Assembly (NCBI RefSeq): GCF_002155685.1
Contig: NZ_MUYK01000001.1
Location: 248,001-312,000, forward strand
Direction of reading: 5' to 3'
DNA from: Erythrobacter colymbi
GTDB lineage: Bacteria > Pseudomonadota > Alphaproteobacteria > Sphingomonadales > Sphingomonadaceae
Length of the DNA: 64,000 nt
The stretch's first letter is position 1. The number at the start of each line of letters is the position of its first letter. Below, piece after piece: positions 1 to 8,185 of this stretch. A program made the translations under genes and the position numbers. Below the pieces are notes generated by a model that did no database searches, was not told the DNA's origin, and worked only from the letters and a program-made list of their open reading frames with translations.

Positions 1-274
1 AGCTGTCGGAAATCTGCTGGCGGATGTCGTGGCCGAGCGGGATGACGACCCCGATCACCCCGGTCTTCTGGCGGCGCAGCCCGCTCGCCATCTGGTTGGG
101 GCGGAAGCCGTGTTCGCGGGCGAGCGCCTCGATCTTCTCGCGCGTCCGGGTGTTGACGAGGCTCTTGCCGGCGAGCGCGCGGCTGACGGTGCCGGGAGAG
201 ACCCCGGCCAGCCGCGCCAGATCGGTGATGGTGCGCACGGTAACGCGCGCGCTGCTCTCGTCGCTATCGGCCAT
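1..274 (-). CDS. LacI-family transcriptional regulator (N-terminal part, cut by window edge)
   Basis: The 91 residues visible begin at an ATG at 274 and run off the left edge. Residues about 14-60 form the classic LacI helix-turn-helix (TITDLARLAGVSPGTVSRAL) followed by the hinge-helix region (ASGLRRQKTG) and the first strand of the periplasmic-binding-like sensor domain (IGVVIPLGHDI). The gene lies 10 nt downstream of the MFS sugar transporter on the same strand, so it is probably co-transcribed with it. By context it is the local repressor of the sucrose/fructan genes and the likely ligand of the paired operators at 1693-1730. The family is certain; the effector (fructose or sucrose) is inference. 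Confidence 0.9.
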   Translation of the reverse strand, partial: MADSDESSARVTVRTITDLARLAGVSPGTVSRALAGKSLVNTRTREKIEALAREHGFRPNQMASGLRRQKTGVIGVVIPLGHDIRQQISDS

Positions 275-284
275 CGATCCCCCT

Positions 285-1625
285 CTAGCCGGCAGCGAGT
301 CCCTGATCGCGGGGCGCGCGGTGACCGGCATCGACCAGCAGCGTAGCGAGCGCGCCTGCCAGCATCAAGACGCCGCCCAGCATCAGCACGTTGCGCGGAT
401 CGCTGCCGAGCAGCGGCCCGTAGATCAGCGGCATGGTGAGCGTCTGGATCAGCATCGGGATGACGATGAAAAGGTTGAAGATCCCCATATAGATGCCGTT
501 CCGCTCCGGCGGGATGCAGTCGGCGAGCATGACGTAGGTGTTGCCCATCATCCCCGCCCAGCCGATGCCGATGCCGAGCATCAGCACGAACAGCGCGGCC
601 GGAGTCGAGGCGCCGGGGATCAGCAGCATGGCGATACCCGATGCGGCGAGGCAGACGGCGTGGGTGGGCCGCGCGCCGAAGCGCTTGACCACCGGGATCA
701 GCGCCAGCGCGCCGACAAAGGCGATGAAGTTGTAGATCGCGCCGGCCTGCTGTGCGGTCAGCGCGGCCTCGATATAGGCGGGGCTGGTGTGGTCGGTGGT
801 GTTGTAGATCGAGCGGCCGACGGCAAAGCTGATATACTGCCAGTAAGCGAACATCGCATACCACTGGCACAGCATCGCGCCTGCCAGCTGGCGCATCGGG
901 CGCGGCATCTCGCGGATCGCGTCGCGGATCTCGGCGAGGGTGGCGCGGGCGGTGAGCGGCTTGTCGGCCAGTTCGGCGCGCTCGGCCTCGTCCAGCGGCA
1001 GCTCGCGCACACGCAGCACCGACCACAGGATCGTCGAGATCGACAGGATCGCCCCGATCACGAAAGCGATGCGCACGATCACCGGAATGCCATTGGCATC
1101 GAGCACGTCGCGCGCGACGAAGGCGGTGAGCAGCGAGGGCGCGAGGTAGGACAGGGTCTGCGCAAGGCCGGTGAAGGCGCTCTGCGTCAGGAACCCGATC
1201 GAGCGCTGGTCGGGCGCGAGCCGGTCGGCGACATAGGCGCGGTAGGGCTCCATCGTGATGTTGTTGCCGGCATCGAGGATCCACAGCAGGCTCGCGGCCA
1301 TCCAAAGGCTGGTCGAATGCGGCATGGCGAACAGGCCGAGCGTGCAGATGATCGCGCCGATCAGGAAATAGGGCGTGCGGCGGCCGATGCGCGTGTCGGT
1401 GCGGTCGCTCATCGCGCCCACGATCGGCTGGATGATGAGGCCGGTCATCGGCCCTGCCAGCCACAGCAGCGGCATCGAGCCCTCGTCCGCGCCGAGGAAG
1501 CCGTAGATCGGCCCCATGTTCGCTTGCTGAAGCCCGAAGGAGAACTGGAGGCCGAAGAAGCCGATGTTCATCTCGATGATTCTGAGCAGCGAAAGTCGCG
1601 GCTTTTCCGACATATGATGCCTCAT
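285..1625 (-). CDS. MFS sugar transporter (sucrose/maltoside GPH-SUT type)
   Basis: A 446-residue polytopic inner-membrane protein with about 12 hydrophobic segments. The N-terminus ([20 protein letters not shown]) and the loop between helices 2 and 3 ([17 protein letters not shown]) match the sugar:proton symporter group often found beside TonB receptors and GH enzymes in Xanthomonas, Caulobacter and sphingomonads. It probably carries sucrose or a related fructoside across the inner membrane after outer-membrane uptake. A GGAG precedes the chosen ATG at 1625; the in-frame ATG at 1613 is an alternative start. The gene diverges from the TonB receptor across the twin LacI operators and leads directly into the lacI-type gene. 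Confidence 0.85.
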   Translation of the reverse strand: MRHHMSEKPRLSLLRIIEMNIGFFGLQFSFGLQQANMGPIYGFLGADEGSMPLLWLAGPMTGLIIQPIVGAMSDRTDTRIGRRTPYFLIGAIICTLGLFAMPHSTSLWMAASLLWILDAGNNITMEPYRAYVADRLAPDQRSIGFLTQSAFTGLAQTLSYLAPSLLTAFVARDVLDANGIPVIVRIAFVIGAILSISTILWSVLRVRELPLDEAERAELADKPLTARATLAEIRDAIREMPRPMRQLAGAMLCQWYAMFAYWQYISFAVGRSIYNTTDHTSPAYIEAALTAQQAGAIYNFIAFVGALALIPVVKRFGARPTHAVCLAASGIAMLLIPGASTPAALFVLMLGIGIGWAGMMGNTYVMLADCIPPERNGIYMGIFNLFIVIPMLIQTLTMPLIYGPLLGSDPRNVLMLGGVLMLAGALATLLVDAGHRAPRDQGLAAG

Positions 1626-1692
1626 CCCATTCTCTCCACCTGCACCTTATAAGCGATGCTGTGGCCAAGAGGTGACAGATTTCCGATTCTTT

Positions 1693-1730
1693 TGCAAACG
1701 ATTGCAAGATTCCTGTTGCAATCGTTTGCA
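1693..1730. promoter_or_regulatory. Paired LacI-family operators in divergent promoter region
   Basis: TGCAAACGATTGCAA (1693-1707) and its exact reverse complement TTGCAATCGTTTGCA (1716-1730) are separated by 8 nt. Each copy is itself a near-palindrome with a central CG, the form typical of LacI-family operators. They lie between the divergent transporter (start 1625) and TonB receptor (start 1792), so a single repressor could silence both arms. The nearby LacI regulator is the obvious candidate. Confidence 0.8.
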
Positions 1731-1791
1731 GGTTGATTAGGCCATGCTCCGTCAGCGCCCCAAGAAGCGCGAACCCGAGAGGAGACCAGTC

Positions 1792-4257
1792 ATGAAATTG
1801 CGTTTCGCGCTTTGCGCCAGTGCGGCCGTGTCGGCCCTGATCGCCAGCCCCGCCTTTGCCCAGGACACCACCGATGATGCCGCCGTCACCGAGGGCGAGG
1901 AAATCATCGTCACCGCGGTCGCCCGCGGCCAGAACCGCATCGAAAGCTCGGTCTCGGTCAGCGCCATCGGCGCCGAATCGATCGCCAAGCTCGCCGCGCC
2001 GTCCGCGGCCGACCTGATCCGCCAGGTCCCCGGCATCCGCTCGGAAGCCTCGGGCGGTGAAGGCAACGCCAACATCGCGGTGCGCGGCATTCCCGTCTCG
2101 ACCGGCGGTGCGCGCTACATCCAGCTTCAGGAAGACGGCCTGCCGATCCTCGAATTCGGCGACATCATCTTCGGCAACGCCGACAACTTCCTGCGCGCCG
2201 ACCGCTCGGTCGCCCGCGTCGAAGCGGTGCGCGGCGGTTCGGCCTCGACCTTCGCCTCGAACGCGCCGGGCGCGGTGATCAACTTCATCTCGAAGACCGG
2301 CGAGCAGGAAGGCGGCGCGATCCAGGCGAGCGTCGGGCTCGACTTCGAGAGCTACCGCCTCGATTTCGATTACGGCGCGCCGCTCGCGGACGATCTCTAC
2401 TTCCACGTCGGCGGCTTCTACCGCACCGGCGAAGGCCCGCGCGACATCGGCTACAACGGCTATGACGGCGGTCAGATCAAGGCCAACATCACCAAGGAAT
2501 TCGACGGCGGCTACATCCGCTTCTCGGCCAAGTATCTCGACGATACCACCCCGACGATCCTGCCCCAGCCGGTCCGCGTGACGGGCAGCAACGGCAGCCC
2601 GAACTATCAGGCGATCCCGGGCTTCGATCCGCGTACCGATTCGCTCTACAGCCCCTACCTCACCCCGGCCCGCACGCTCGACGGCAACAACAACCCGGCG
2701 AGCTACGACTTCCGTGACGGCCTTTCGGTCAAGAGCCTCGCCTTCGGGATCGAGAGCGAGATCGACGTCGGCGGCGGCTGGACGCTGACCAACCGCTTCC
2801 GCTTCGCCGACAATTCGGGCGGGTTCATGTCGCCCTTCCCGGCAGGCGTGGACAGCGCGCAGGCGGTGGCCAACTCCATCGGCGGCGCGGGTTCGAGCAT
2901 CGTCTTTGCCAGCGGGCCGAACGCCGGCCAGACCGCCAACGCCTCCACCATCGGCGGCAATGGCCTGCTGACCAACGTGGTGGTGTTCAACACCCGCCTC
3001 AACAGCCTCGACAACGTCACCAACGATTTCCGCGTGAACAAGGAATTCGACATCGGCGGCGGCTCGGCCAACTTCACCACCGGCTTTTACCTGTCGCGCC
3101 AGACGGTCGATACCGACTGGCTGTGGACCAGCCACGTGCAGACCGTGCAGGGTGACGGGCAGGCGGTGCTGGTCGACATCCGCAATTCGGGCGGCCAGCT
3201 GGTCACCGCGAACGGCACGGCGGCCTACAGCGCCAACTTCTTCGGCAACTGCTGCCGCCGCAGCTACGATGTCGATTACAGCACCTACGCGCCCTTCGCC
3301 TCGCTTTCGGTCGAGACCGGCAAGCTGACGCTCGATGCCTCGGTGCGCTACGACTTCGGCGATGCCAGCGGCACCATCGCGGGTTCGGACACGGGCTTCG
3401 GCACCGGCATCCGCAGCTTCGACTTCGATGGCAACAACGTCATCAACCCGGCCGAAGCCTCGACCGCGATCATCCCGCTCGGCAATGCCCGTCCGGTGAA
3501 CTACAACTTCGGCTATCTCAGCTACTCGCTGGGTGCGAACTACCTCGTCGCCGACGATCTGGGCATCTTCGCCCGCTATAGCCGCGGCGGGCGTCACACC
3601 GCCGACCGCTCGCTGTTCTCGCCTGCGGTCAGCACCACCGACGGCAGCCTGCCGGGCGGCGATGCGGGCGTGATCGCGCGGGTCAACCAGCTCGAAGTGG
3701 GTGCCAAGTACCAGTCGGGCGGGATCGGCTTCTACGCCACCGGCTTCTACGCCAAGACCTCGGAAACCAATGTCGAGCTCGCCCCGCTGGAGCTGTTCGA
3801 CAGCACCTACGAGGCCTTCGGTCTGGAACTCGAAGGTTCGTACCGCACCGGGCCCTTCTCGCTGAGCGCGGGCGCGACCTGGACCGACTCGGAGATCAAG
3901 GACGCGCTCGATGCTTCCGTGATCGGCAACACCCCGCGCCGTCAGGCCGACCTCGTGTATCAAGCCACCGCGCAGTACGAAGCCGACCAGTTCACGCTCG
4001 GCGCCAACGTGGTCGGCACCACCGACAGCTACACGCAGGACAACAACCAGCTGAAGCTGCCGGCCTATGCCCAGGTCAACGCCTTCGTCGCCTTCCGCCC
4101 GATCGAGCGGATCGAGCTGGGCCTCAACGCCACCAACCTCTTCAATTCGACCGGCTACACCGAGGCGGAAGAAGGGTCGATCCCGGCCAACGGCCTCGTG
4201 CGCGCGCGCTCGATCGCCGGTCGGACGGTGCTCGCTTCGGTCCGGTTCGATTTCTGA
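1792..4257 (+). CDS. TonB-dependent outer-membrane receptor (sugar uptake)
   Basis: 821 residues. A signal peptide (residues 1-23, cleavage after SPAFA) is followed by a TonB-box-like EEIIVTAVA, a plug domain (about 55-165; LADLIRQVPGIRSE-type motif and RVEAVRGG), and a long beta-barrel ending in aromatic VRFDF. It imports a ligand across the outer membrane using TonB-ExbBD energy; neighbours point to sucrose or fructo-oligosaccharides. The start at 1792 was preferred over an upstream in-frame ATG at 1744 because it has an AGAGGAGA ribosome site and places the signal peptide at the N-terminus. A strong hairpin follows the stop. Confidence 0.93.
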   Translation: MKLRFALCASAAVSALIASPAFAQDTTDDAAVTEGEEIIVTAVARGQNRIESSVSVSAIGAESIAKLAAPSAADLIRQVPGIRSEASGGEGNANIAVRGIPVSTGGARYIQLQEDGLPILEFGDIIFGNADNFLRADRSVARVEAVRGGSASTFASNAPGAVINFISKTGEQEGGAIQASVGLDFESYRLDFDYGAPLADDLYFHVGGFYRTGEGPRDIGYNGYDGGQIKANITKEFDGGYIRFSAKYLDDTTPTILPQPVRVTGSNGSPNYQAIPGFDPRTDSLYSPYLTPARTLDGNNNPASYDFRDGLSVKSLAFGIESEIDVGGGWTLTNRFRFADNSGGFMSPFPAGVDSAQAVANSIGGAGSSIVFASGPNAGQTANASTIGGNGLLTNVVVFNTRLNSLDNVTNDFRVNKEFDIGGGSANFTTGFYLSRQTVDTDWLWTSHVQTVQGDGQAVLVDIRNSGGQLVTANGTAAYSANFFGNCCRRSYDVDYSTYAPFASLSVETGKLTLDASVRYDFGDASGTIAGSDTGFGTGIRSFDFDGNNVINPAEASTAIIPLGNARPVNYNFGYLSYSLGANYLVADDLGIFARYSRGGRHTADRSLFSPAVSTTDGSLPGGDAGVIARVNQLEVGAKYQSGGIGFYATGFYAKTSETNVELAPLELFDSTYEAFGLELEGSYRTGPFSLSAGATWTDSEIKDALDASVIGNTPRRQADLVYQATAQYEADQFTLGANVVGTTDSYTQDNNQLKLPAYAQVNAFVAFRPIERIELGLNATNLFNSTGYTEAEEGSIPANGLVRARSIAGRTVLASVRFDF

Positions 4258-4276
4258 TAACCGGACCCGTGGCACA

Positions 4277-4316
4277 GGGGCTGGCCGCCAACTCTCCCCG
4301 GCGGTCAGCCCCCTTT
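4277..4316 (+). terminator. Rho-independent terminator or attenuating intercistronic hairpin
   Basis: A 13-bp stem (GGGGCTGGCCGCC at 4277-4289 with GGCGGTCAGCCCC at 4300-4312, one G-T wobble) is followed by TTTTGTTGTTG. It lies between the TonB receptor stop and the GH68 start only about 30 nt on, where there is little room for a new promoter. Partial read-through, giving less enzyme than receptor, is the likely arrangement. Confidence 0.75.
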
Positions 4317-4345
4317 TGTTGTTGAAGTGATGGGATGAAGCTCGG

Positions 4346-5455
4346 ATGACCACCGCGATTACAGGCGTCTGGACAGCCGAACAGGTGCGCGCGATCGCGG
4401 ACCGGCCCGATGCGGGCGCGCTGATCCCGCCGGTGGCGGCGGCGGACCGCTCGGCGCTCGATCCGGCGCGGCTCTACTGGGACATGTGGCCGGTGCAGGA
4501 TACCGCCGGCCAGCGCGTGACGCTGGCGGGCCGCGAGATGTGGATGGCGCTGACCGCGCCCGACCGCGGAGATCCGGCGCTGCGCCATTTCGAGGCCAAG
4601 ATCCACTGGCTCGAAAGGAAGGACGGCGCGTGGCACGATTGCGGCCCCGTCCTGCCCTCGGGCCGTCTCGTGCCCTATGAACGCGAATGGGCCGGCTCGG
4701 CGCTGCTCGACAATGACGGCGTGCTGACCCTGTTCTTCACCGCTGCGGGCACCTCCGCGAAGGCGGGCGGCTACCAGCAGGAGTTGTGGGAGAGCCATGC
4801 CACGCTCGGCGCGGATGGCTGGCCGGGGGAATGGTCCGATCCCGCCCCGCTCGTCAGCGGCTACGGCCCGCACTACATGCCCGCCGACGCGCACGAGGGC
4901 GAGGCCGGCAAGATCAAGGCCTTCCGTGATCCGGCCTATTTCCGCGATCCGGCCGACGGGGCCGAATACATCGCCTTCACCGCCAGCCTCGCCGGATCGG
5001 CCAGCGCCTTCAACGGCGCGCTCGGAATGGCGCGTCGCACCCCCTCAGGGTGGGTCCTGACCCCCCCTTGCCTCCATGCAGAGGGCGTCAACAACGAGCT
5101 AGAGCGCGCCCATCTGGTGTTTCACGGGAAACACTACTACGCTTTCTGGTCGACGCAGACCGCGACCTTCGCGGACAACCTGCGGCACGCACCGGGGGGT
5201 TTGTACGGTATGGTGGCAGACAGCATGGCAGGCCCGTGGCGGCCATTGAACGGGACGGGGCTGGTGCTCGCGAACCCGGCAGACCGCCCGCAGCAGACCT
5301 ATAGCTGGTATGTCGATGCGAGCCTCACGGTGTGCAGCTTCGTCGATGTGATGCCGGACGGCAGCTTCGGCGGCGTGCCCGCACCGCTGATGCAGCTGGT
5401 GCTGGATGGCGAGTCCGCCGCGCTCGAGGCGGTGCCAGCCCAGAGCCTCGCCTGA
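4346..5455 (+). CDS. GH68 family fructosyl enzyme (levansucrase / beta-fructofuranosidase type)
   Basis: 369 residues, five-bladed propeller family GH68. All three acidic catalytic positions are visible: nucleophile D46 in WDMWPVQ, transition-state stabiliser D195 in FRDPAYF, and general acid/base E253 in the ELERAH motif; EWAGS (114-118) is the conserved sugar-binding motif. The family splits sucrose and either hydrolyses or polymerises the fructosyl unit. No signal peptide is visible, unlike Bacillus SacB, so it may act in the cytoplasm as a sucrose hydrolase or leave by an unconventional route. Its stop overlaps the fructokinase start (TGATG), implying translational coupling. A parS-like sequence lies inside it at 5118-5133. 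Confidence 0.9.
   Translation: MTTAITGVWTAEQVRAIADRPDAGALIPPVAAADRSALDPARLYWDMWPVQDTAGQRVTLAGREMWMALTAPDRGDPALRHFEAKIHWLERKDGAWHDCGPVLPSGRLVPYEREWAGSALLDNDGVLTLFFTAAGTSAKAGGYQQELWESHATLGADGWPGEWSDPAPLVSGYGPHYMPADAHEGEAGKIKAFRDPAYFRDPADGAEYIAFTASLAGSASAFNGALGMARRTPSGWVLTPPCLHAEGVNNELERAHLVFHGKHYYAFWSTQTATFADNLRHAPGGLYGMVADSMAGPWRPLNGTGLVLANPADRPQQTYSWYVDASLTVCSFVDVMPDGSFGGVPAPLMQLVLDGESAALEAVPAQSLA
5118..5133. promoter_or_regulatory. parS-like ParB-binding site (15 of 16 bases)
   Basis: TGTTTCACGGGAAACA differs by one base from the bacterial parS consensus TGTTTCACGTGAAACA. It lies inside the GH68 coding sequence (codons for VFHGKHY). A better-centred copy sits at 56600-56615. parS sites seed ParB partition complexes and cluster near the replication origin. 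The intragenic position and one centre mismatch leave room for chance. Confidence 0.55.
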
Positions 5456-6333
5456 TGGCCGGGGACATGCTCGGCGCGATCGAGGCCGGCGGTACCAAGT
5501 TCGTCCTCGCGGTAGGACCGTCGCCCGACCGCATCCTCGCCCGCCACACCATTCCTACCCGCGACCCCGCGGTGACCCTCGCCGAAGCGGCGGCGTGGTT
5601 TGCAGGCCAGGGCGGAGTGCGCGCGCTGGGTATCGGCAGCTTCGGCCCGGTGGAGCTCGATCCCGCGAGCCCGCAATGGGGCCACATCACCACCACCCCC
5701 AAGCCCGGCTGGGCGAATTGCGACGTGGCCGGTCACTTGGCCAGAGCCCTCGGCGGGGTGCCGGTCGGCTTCGACACCGACGTCAACGCCGCCGCGCTCG
5801 CCGAATATGCCGCGAGCGGGAAGGCCGGCGGGAGCCTCGCCTATCTCACCATCGGCACCGGCATCGGCGGCGGGCTGGTGCTGGACGGCAAGCCCGTCCA
5901 CGGCATCGCCCATCCCGAACTCGGCCATATCTACCCCCGCCGTCATCCGCTCGACGAAGACTTCGCCGGCATCTGCCCGCACCACGGCGACTGCCTCGAA
6001 GGCCTCGCCTGCGGCCCGGCGATCATCGCGCGCTGGGGCTGCTCGCTGTCGGACCTGCGCGCCGACCACCCCGGCCACGCCATCATCGCCGATTACATCG
6101 CGCAAGGGTGCCACACCCTGTTCGCCTCGGTCGCGGTGGCCGAGGTCGTGATCGGCGGCGGCGTGGCGCAGACCCCCGGCCTCGTCGAGCGCGTGGTCGA
6201 GCGCGCCCGCGCGCTCGATGCGGGCTACCTACCGGGCGGCACGCGCCACGCCATCATCCGCCCGCGCCTCGGCACCGAAAGCGGGATCACGGGCGCGATG
6301 ATGCTCGCCGAAAGCGCTGCCGCCGAGGCTTGA
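5455..6333 (+). CDS. ROK-family fructokinase
   Basis: 292 residues. The N-terminal phosphate-binding loop GAIEAGGTKF, the catalytic stretch FDTDVNAAALAE, the second phosphate motif IGTGIGGG and the zinc-binding ICPHHGDCLEG are the hallmarks of ROK fructokinases/hexokinases. It phosphorylates cytoplasmic fructose released from sucrose with ATP, giving fructose-6-phosphate. The ATG at 5455 overlaps the GH68 stop; a second in-frame ATG at 5467 is possible. It completes the set receptor, permease, fructosyl enzyme, kinase. Confidence 0.92.
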   Translation: MAGDMLGAIEAGGTKFVLAVGPSPDRILARHTIPTRDPAVTLAEAAAWFAGQGGVRALGIGSFGPVELDPASPQWGHITTTPKPGWANCDVAGHLARALGGVPVGFDTDVNAAALAEYAASGKAGGSLAYLTIGTGIGGGLVLDGKPVHGIAHPELGHIYPRRHPLDEDFAGICPHHGDCLEGLACGPAIIARWGCSLSDLRADHPGHAIIADYIAQGCHTLFASVAVAEVVIGGGVAQTPGLVERVVERARALDAGYLPGGTRHAIIRPRLGTESGITGAMMLAESAAAEA

Positions 6334-6385
6334 ACTGTCCCACGGCCCCCGCGATAAAGGGGGCAAGGGAGAGGGAGGGTTGCCG

Positions 6386-7300
6386 ATGTTCCGATTGCTT
6401 GCCGCGCTGCTCGCGCTGCTGGGCCTCGCCGCGCCGCTGGCCGCGCAGAGCGATACGGGACGCTTTCTCGAATACGAGCGCATCGCCGCCGAGGGCCTGC
6501 CCGACCAGCGCCTCTCGATCTGGCTGCCGCCGGGCTATGACGCCTCGGACCGGCGCTATCCGGTGCTCTACATGCATGACGGGCACAATCTGTTCGATCT
6601 GAAGAACAGCAATTTCAACAAGATCTGGGCCGCCGACACAGCGATGCTGGCGGCGGTGGCGAGCGGCAAGGTCGAACCGCATATCATCATCGGCATCTGG
6701 GCCCCGGGGCCGGACCGCTACCGCCAGTATCTCCCCCGCAGCGCCTATGACGCCGCGCCGCCCGCTGTGCGCGCGCAGATGGACGCGATGTCGAACGGGG
6801 GCGCGGTCGTCTCCGACCGCTACCTCGCGTGGATCGCGGGGCCGCTAAAGAGCTGGGTCGACGCGAGCTTTCGCACCCGCCCGGGGCGCGACGATACCGC
6901 CATCGTTGGATCGAGCATGGGCGGGCTGATGAGCTGCTATGCCCTCCTTGAGCGTCCCGAGGTCTTCGGCCGCGCGGGCTGCGTTTCCTCGCACTGGCCG
7001 GCGGTCGATCCGCGGGTGGTCGCGGGCGAGGACAGCGGGGTCAAGCAGATGTGGGACGCGTGGTTCGCGGCGCGCCTCGGGAAGCCCGATGGTCGGCGCG
7101 TGTGGATGGACCACGGCACCGCCACGCTCGACCAGTTCTACGCACCCTACCAGCAGGTCGTCGACGCGCGCTTCACGGCGGCAGGCTGGCAGAAGGGCCG
7201 CGACTGGGAAAGCAAGGTCTACGAAGGCGCCGAGCACGAGGAAAACGCCTGGGCGGCGCGGTTGCCCGAGATTTTCGGGTGGCTGCTGGCGAAGGATTGA
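6386..7300 (+). CDS. Secreted alpha/beta-hydrolase, esterase D / enterochelin-esterase-like
   Basis: 304 residues with a clear signal peptide (MFRLLAALLALLGLAAPLAA, then QSD). The body matches the esterase-D/Fes-like fold: YPVLYMHDGHNLFD near the N-terminus, the nucleophile elbow GSSMGG and a C-terminal histidine region (EGAEHEENAW). It probably hydrolyses an ester, perhaps acyl groups on sugars, in the periplasm. The ATG at 6386 has GAGGGAGG seven nt upstream; the TTG six nt earlier is less likely. It follows the fructokinase by 52 nt and may belong to the same transcript. The substrate is unknown. Confidence 0.8.
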   Translation: MFRLLAALLALLGLAAPLAAQSDTGRFLEYERIAAEGLPDQRLSIWLPPGYDASDRRYPVLYMHDGHNLFDLKNSNFNKIWAADTAMLAAVASGKVEPHIIIGIWAPGPDRYRQYLPRSAYDAAPPAVRAQMDAMSNGGAVVSDRYLAWIAGPLKSWVDASFRTRPGRDDTAIVGSSMGGLMSCYALLERPEVFGRAGCVSSHWPAVDPRVVAGEDSGVKQMWDAWFAARLGKPDGRRVWMDHGTATLDQFYAPYQQVVDARFTAAGWQKGRDWESKVYEGAEHEENAWAARLPEIFGWLLAKD

Positions 7301-7308
7301 GGCGAATG

Positions 7309-7346
7309 CTCCCCTCCCCTTGGGGAGGGGCTGGGGGTGGGGGTTC
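7309..7346 (+). repeat. REP-like palindromic repeat, left member of a doublet
   Basis: CCCCTCCCCTTGGGGAGGGG followed by a G-rich tail (CTGGGGGTGGGGG). An inverted relative lies at 49941-49982. With the prophage removed the two would be about 40 bp apart, head to head, between the convergent esterase and eda genes. Confidence 0.7.
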
Positions 7347-7351
7347 CCACC

Positions 7352-7356
7352 TCCGA
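7352..7356. other. Target-site duplication, left copy (TCCGA)
   Basis: TCCGA directly abuts the prophage left terminus (TGTTAGGGG) and recurs at 49929-49933 directly after the right terminus (GCTACA). Mu-family transposition duplicates 5 bp of target. Confidence 0.88.
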
Positions 7357-7560
7357 TGTTAGGGGACACAAGGAACTAGAGTGAGGGGTGGCCGGGATTT
7401 TCCGGGCCTTCTCGGGACAACGTGGGACGAAAACCGCGGAAATCGGGGGCTTTCGGGGTAGCGCCAAAAAATTCGGGCCCTTGCGTGAGTGTCTAGAGTC
7501 CTGGGGGAAATATTGGTTGATCGGGGCCTTTCAGGGACGTCTGGGGTTCTGGGGGGCGTT
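7357..7560 (+). promoter_or_regulatory. Prophage left end with repeated candidate transposase-binding sites
   Basis: About 200 non-coding bases starting with the terminal TGT. Four related direct repeats begin near 7400, 7442, 7471 and 7520 and share a core like TCGGGGCCTTTCGGGGAC (for example TCGGGGCCTTTCAGGGAC at 7521). A related TCTCGGACAA block occurs about 20 nt inside the right end. Mu-type transposases bind several such sites at each end, so these are candidates for L-sites. Boundaries are approximate. Confidence 0.55.
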
Positions 7561-7610
7561 TTAAGAGGCAACCGTCTCAGTAGCGGAATTCTGCGGTTCA
7601 TGGCCGTTTC

Positions 7611-7702
7611 ATCGGCCTCTTAGTGGCATCCGAGAGGCCGATCATCAAGCGATGAACCGGGACATGCGGTGTCCCAGTTCGCGAAATTCGGCCCGAACTG
7701 GG
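7611..7702 (-). terminator. Two hairpins downstream of the lysogeny operon
   Basis: ATCGGCCTCT/AGAGGCCGAT (7611-7620 and 7633-7642) and CCCAGTTCG/CGAACTGGG (7673-7681 and 7694-7702) are perfect inverted repeats with 12-nt loops. They lie just past the lipoprotein stop on the minus strand and probably end the repressor-lipoprotein transcript before the phage terminus. Neither has a strong T-run. Nothing else was seen between 7561 and 7714. Confidence 0.45.
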
Positions 7703-7714
7703 CACATGCTGAAA

Positions 7715-8170
7715 TTATTGAGTTTTGTTGACCGCAGAAGACGCATTTGGCGTTTCGGCTGGCGAGGAAGTGGGCGCGTTTTTCTCCACCGCGCACTGGC
7801 CGAGCATCGGCGTGCCCAACACCTCGGTTACCTTCGCGCAGGTTAGCTCCACCTGGTCACCTGGAAGGAGGTCGGCGGCCATAGGCTTCGAGGCTTCCGC
7901 CAACTTCGCCTGTATGGGAAGCAGGGTGTCGGTCCAGCTCAGGTTGAGAAGCGGTTCCTCGGATGAGCCCTTTATACTCGCTACGGTTGCGGTCAGCCGG
8001 ACGGGCGTGTTGGCATAGCGTTGCTCCGCTGCGACCTGATTCTGATCGAATTCCTTGACCAGCTGCTCAAGTGTCACGTCGATCGGCGCTGCAGGAGGTA
8101 TCGCCTGCTGGTCAGAACACGCACAAAGCGCCGCGAAAAGGCAGCAGGTCGAGATGGCAAGGCGGATCAT
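7715..8170 (-). CDS. Prophage lipoprotein, predicted OB-fold (tRNA_anti-like)
   Basis: 151 residues. Signal peptide with lipobox LCAC (mature Cys18), a short linker, then a compact domain (VTLEQLVKEFDQNQVAAEQ, VRLTATVASIKG, LLPGDQVELTCAKVTEV) resembling the small OB-fold domain annotated as tRNA_anti-like, and a Ser/Thr/Pro/Asn-rich tail. It starts 15 nt after the repressor stop on the same strand, so it should be expressed in the lysogen. Lipoproteins in this position in other prophages often alter the host surface or exclude superinfecting phage; that role here is inference. It carries no tail or lysis motif. Confidence 0.75.
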   Translation of the reverse strand: MIRLAISTCCLFAALCACSDQQAIPPAAPIDVTLEQLVKEFDQNQVAAEQRYANTPVRLTATVASIKGSSEEPLLNLSWTDTLLPIQAKLAEASKPMAADLLPGDQVELTCAKVTEVLGTPMLGQCAVEKNAPTSSPAETPNASSAVNKTQ

Positions 8171-8185
8171 GGCTGACCTTCTACA

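Noticed and set aside
55..4353. A leftward open frame of more than 1400 codons
   Set aside because: It runs opposite the TonB receptor and MFS genes; composition is Arg/Ala/Asp-rich with no domain. Shadow of GC-rich coding DNA.
7301..7356. Tandem palindromes as an insertion sequence end
   Set aside because: They are short REP-like repeats without a transposase, also seen elsewhere in the host DNA.
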